This document shows, one piece after another, positions 23,420 to 24,941 of a DNA stretch of 24,941 nt. Numbering within the stretch: the first letter of the stretch is position 1; every line of letters begins with the position of its first letter. The DNA is taken from assembly GCA_038238915.1 (NCBI GenBank), contig JBBSFH010000030.1, positions 1-24,941 of the forward strand. Reading direction: 5' to 3'. The translations under genes were made by a program, and so were the position numbers. A model generated the notes under the pieces. That model did no database searches and was not told the DNA's origin. It worked only from the letters and a program-made list of their open reading frames with translations. The stretch comes from JAVVHE01 sp038238915. GTDB lineage: Bacteria; Pseudomonadota; Alphaproteobacteria; Sphingomonadales; Sphingomonadaceae.

Positions 23420-24789
23420 GATCGATCGGAGCGCGCCTCGTCACCTACTACGCGCTCGCGGCGACGATTACGACGGGCGCGCTTTTCGTCACGGGATATG
23501 AACTGCTGAAACACCGGCTCGTCCATGGCCTCGACGAACTGAACGTGGCCGAATTCGCACAGCTGAAGACGCGCCTCGGTCCCGACTACGCCAAGCTCGG
23601 ACCTCGCGTCGTCGACGAGCGCATCCGCGACAGCGCTGACGCTGCATCAGCCTTATTCTACATCAACGTCGATGTGCCGCGCTCGGGTATGGTCTTCTAT
23701 TCGCGCAATCTGGGCGGTCGCCCCATCCCCGACGTCAAGGGGCGCGCGATTTACAACGTCGATATATCTGGTCTGGGCGAACTGCGCGCGCACGAGTTCG
23801 TGATGCCGCCCTTCGACATCACCATCGCCACGCCGATGAGCCAGGTCCGCGAGGGAATGCGCAGCTATATCGAGGTGTGCGCGGGCCTGCTGACGCTGAT
23901 GCTGATTGCGAGCGTCGCGATCGGCCTCGGGCTCAGCCGCATCATCCTGAAGCCGCTCCGCTTTATCCGCGAAACCGCGAGCCGAATTAGTTCAGACAAT
24001 CTGGCCGAGCGCATTCCGGTCGCCGAACATGGCAATGAACTCGCCGATCTCGCGCGGCTGCTCAACCGGATGTTCGATCGGCTCGAAGTCTCCTTCAGTC
24101 AGATCAAGCGTTTTTCGGCCGAGGCGAGCCACGAACTGAAGACGCCACTGTCGCTGATCCGGCTGCATGGCGAGAAGCTGCTGAGTGATGGCGCGCTGCC
24201 GCCGGGCGCGGTCGATGCGGTGCTGGTTCAGCTCGAGGAGGTCGCGCGGCTGAACCAGATCGTCGAGGAGATGCTCTTCCTCTCGCGCGCCGAGGCCTGC
24301 GCGATCCGACTTGACCTCAATCCCCAAACGCCCACGCGGCTACTCGACGGCTTCGAGCAGGACGCGACCGCGCTTGCCGAGCATCGCGGCGCGCATTTCC
24401 ACCTGATCAGCACGGGCAGCGGCACGGTGGCGCTCGAGGAGCGATGGCTACGGCAAGTGTGGCTGAACCTGCTCACCAACGCGCTCAATGCCTCGCCGCC
24501 TGGCGGGTGCGTGACGATGCGCTCGGTATTCGGCGTGCGCGATTGGCGCGTCACGATGGAGGACGAGGGCGCGGGACTAGCCCCGGATCAGCGCGCGCGG
24601 ATGTTCGAACGCTTCAGCCAGTTCGGCACCGCCGAGCAGCGCGCGCGGGGTAGCGGTCTGGGCCTCGCGATCTGCCAGAGCATCGTCGGCCTGCACGGCG
24701 GCACGATCGAGGCGGACAATCGTGCGGACCGCAGCGGTCTTAGAGTGATCGTCAGGCTGCCGCTGGCGTCGGAAGCGGTTCCGGCCTGA
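23416..24789 (+). CDS. Sensor histidine kinase
   Basis: A 457-residue membrane kinase. TM1 is about residues 8-30, a periplasmic sensor region of about 120 residues follows, and TM2 is about 154-177. The HAMP linker lies around 176-230. The H-box FSAEASHELKTPLSL has the phospho-acceptor H239. The N-box (LNLLTNALNASPPGG), G1 (DEGAGL) and G2 (GSGLGLAI) form a complete ATP-binding domain. The layout resembles CusS/QseC-type kinases, but the sensor region was not recognised, so the stimulus is unknown. It is translationally coupled to the regulator. Its last 38 bases overlap a gene on the opposite strand. Confidence 0.94.
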   Translation: MRSIGARLVTYYALAATITTGALFVTGYELLKHRLVHGLDELNVAEFAQLKTRLGPDYAKLGPRVVDERIRDSADAASALFYINVDVPRSGMVFYSRNLGGRPIPDVKGRAIYNVDISGLGELRAHEFVMPPFDITIATPMSQVREGMRSYIEVCAGLLTLMLIASVAIGLGLSRIILKPLRFIRETASRISSDNLAERIPVAEHGNELADLARLLNRMFDRLEVSFSQIKRFSAEASHELKTPLSLIRLHGEKLLSDGALPPGAVDAVLVQLEEVARLNQIVEEMLFLSRAEACAIRLDLNPQTPTRLLDGFEQDATALAEHRGAHFHLISTGSGTVALEERWLRQVWLNLLTNALNASPPGGCVTMRSVFGVRDWRVTMEDEGAGLAPDQRARMFERFSQFGTAEQRARGSGLGLAICQSIVGLHGGTIEADNRADRSGLRVIVRLPLASEAVPA

Positions 24790-24941
24790 TCCCACGATCC
24801 CGTCGTTCGCCGACCCGCAGTGCTGCTGGCAGGAACAGCAGGACTAGCGGTGCTCCGATTGTGAGGCCGAAGATGATTGCGGTTGCGAGTGGTTTCTGGA
24901 GGCCCGCACCGCGGCTTAGGCCGAGCGCGAGCGGAGCGAGC
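24752..24941 (-). CDS. RND-family efflux permease, C-terminal end (partial)
   Basis: Read on the minus strand from the window edge, the frame gives 62 residues before a TGA at 24752-24754. LALGLSRGAGLQKPLA and IIFGLTIGAPLVLLFLPAA match the last transmembrane helix of RND efflux pumps (AcrB/CusA type), including the PLA...GL...LFxLPA pattern. A short Pro-rich tail follows. No start codon lies within the window, so the gene continues beyond it. It runs tail to tail with the histidine kinase, overlapping it by 38 bp. Whether it exports metals or drugs cannot be told from this part. Confidence 0.75.
   Translation of the reverse strand, partial: LAPLALGLSRGAGLQKPLATAIIFGLTIGAPLVLLFLPAALRVGERRDRGIRPEPLPTPAAA

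Overview
The window is high-GC, densely packed DNA with many overlapping reading frames and several non-ATG starts. The gene content (a TonB-dependent receptor with an Asn-rich plug and a terminal Phe, a POT-type peptide carrier, DUF885 proteins, Gfo/Idh dehydrogenases) suggests an alphaproteobacterium of the Sphingomonadales, close to Sphingomonas. This placement is inferred from gene style, not from a marker gene. No rRNA, tRNA, CRISPR array or intact insertion sequence was seen.

Layout. (a) 85-2137, + strand: a thiolase overlapped by a TesB-type acyl-CoA thioesterase, a small fatty acyl-CoA pair. (b) 2138-2451: 314 bp with no convincing gene, holding a possible decayed membrane ORF. (c) 2452-5826: a Gfo/Idh/MocA oxidoreductase divergent from a POT-family peptide transporter. 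The transporter is translationally coupled to a pyrroline-5-carboxylate reductase and is preceded by a candidate six-codon leader peptide. (d) 5850-15998: two divergent operons reading out of one 98-bp control region that carries a perfect 12-bp palindrome. Leftward are a DUF885-like HExxPGH metallopeptidase, a Gfo/Idh oxidoreductase, a second DUF885 protein with an altered metal motif, and two Dpp/Opp-type ATPases. Rightward are a GhrA-like 2-hydroxyacid dehydrogenase, a family 5 solute-binding protein and two Dpp-type permeases. Together they make one complete ABC importer (binding protein, two permeases, two ATPases) plus four putative catabolic enzymes. The substrate is unknown; a modified peptide is the natural guess. 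(e) 16007-16330: a small ORF with a good ribosome binding site that resembles the C-terminal tail of large serine recombinases. (f) 16485-22600, - strand: a secreted protein with two tandem Cache/PAS-like repeats fused to a YncE-like propeller, a second YncE-like propeller protein, and a TonB-dependent receptor. (g) 22757-24789, + strand: an OmpR-type response regulator and its histidine kinase, divergent from (f). (h) 24752-24941, - strand: the C-terminal end of an RND efflux permease, overlapping the kinase gene tail to tail.

The two most system-like parts are the divergent DUF885/Dpp cluster, which may be an uptake-and-degradation module for an unusual peptide, and the propeller/TonB receptor operon facing a two-component system, which may be a sensing and uptake unit at the cell surface. 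Many starts were moved downstream of the longest ORF because the genes join by 4-nt ATGA, GTGA or TTGA overlaps.
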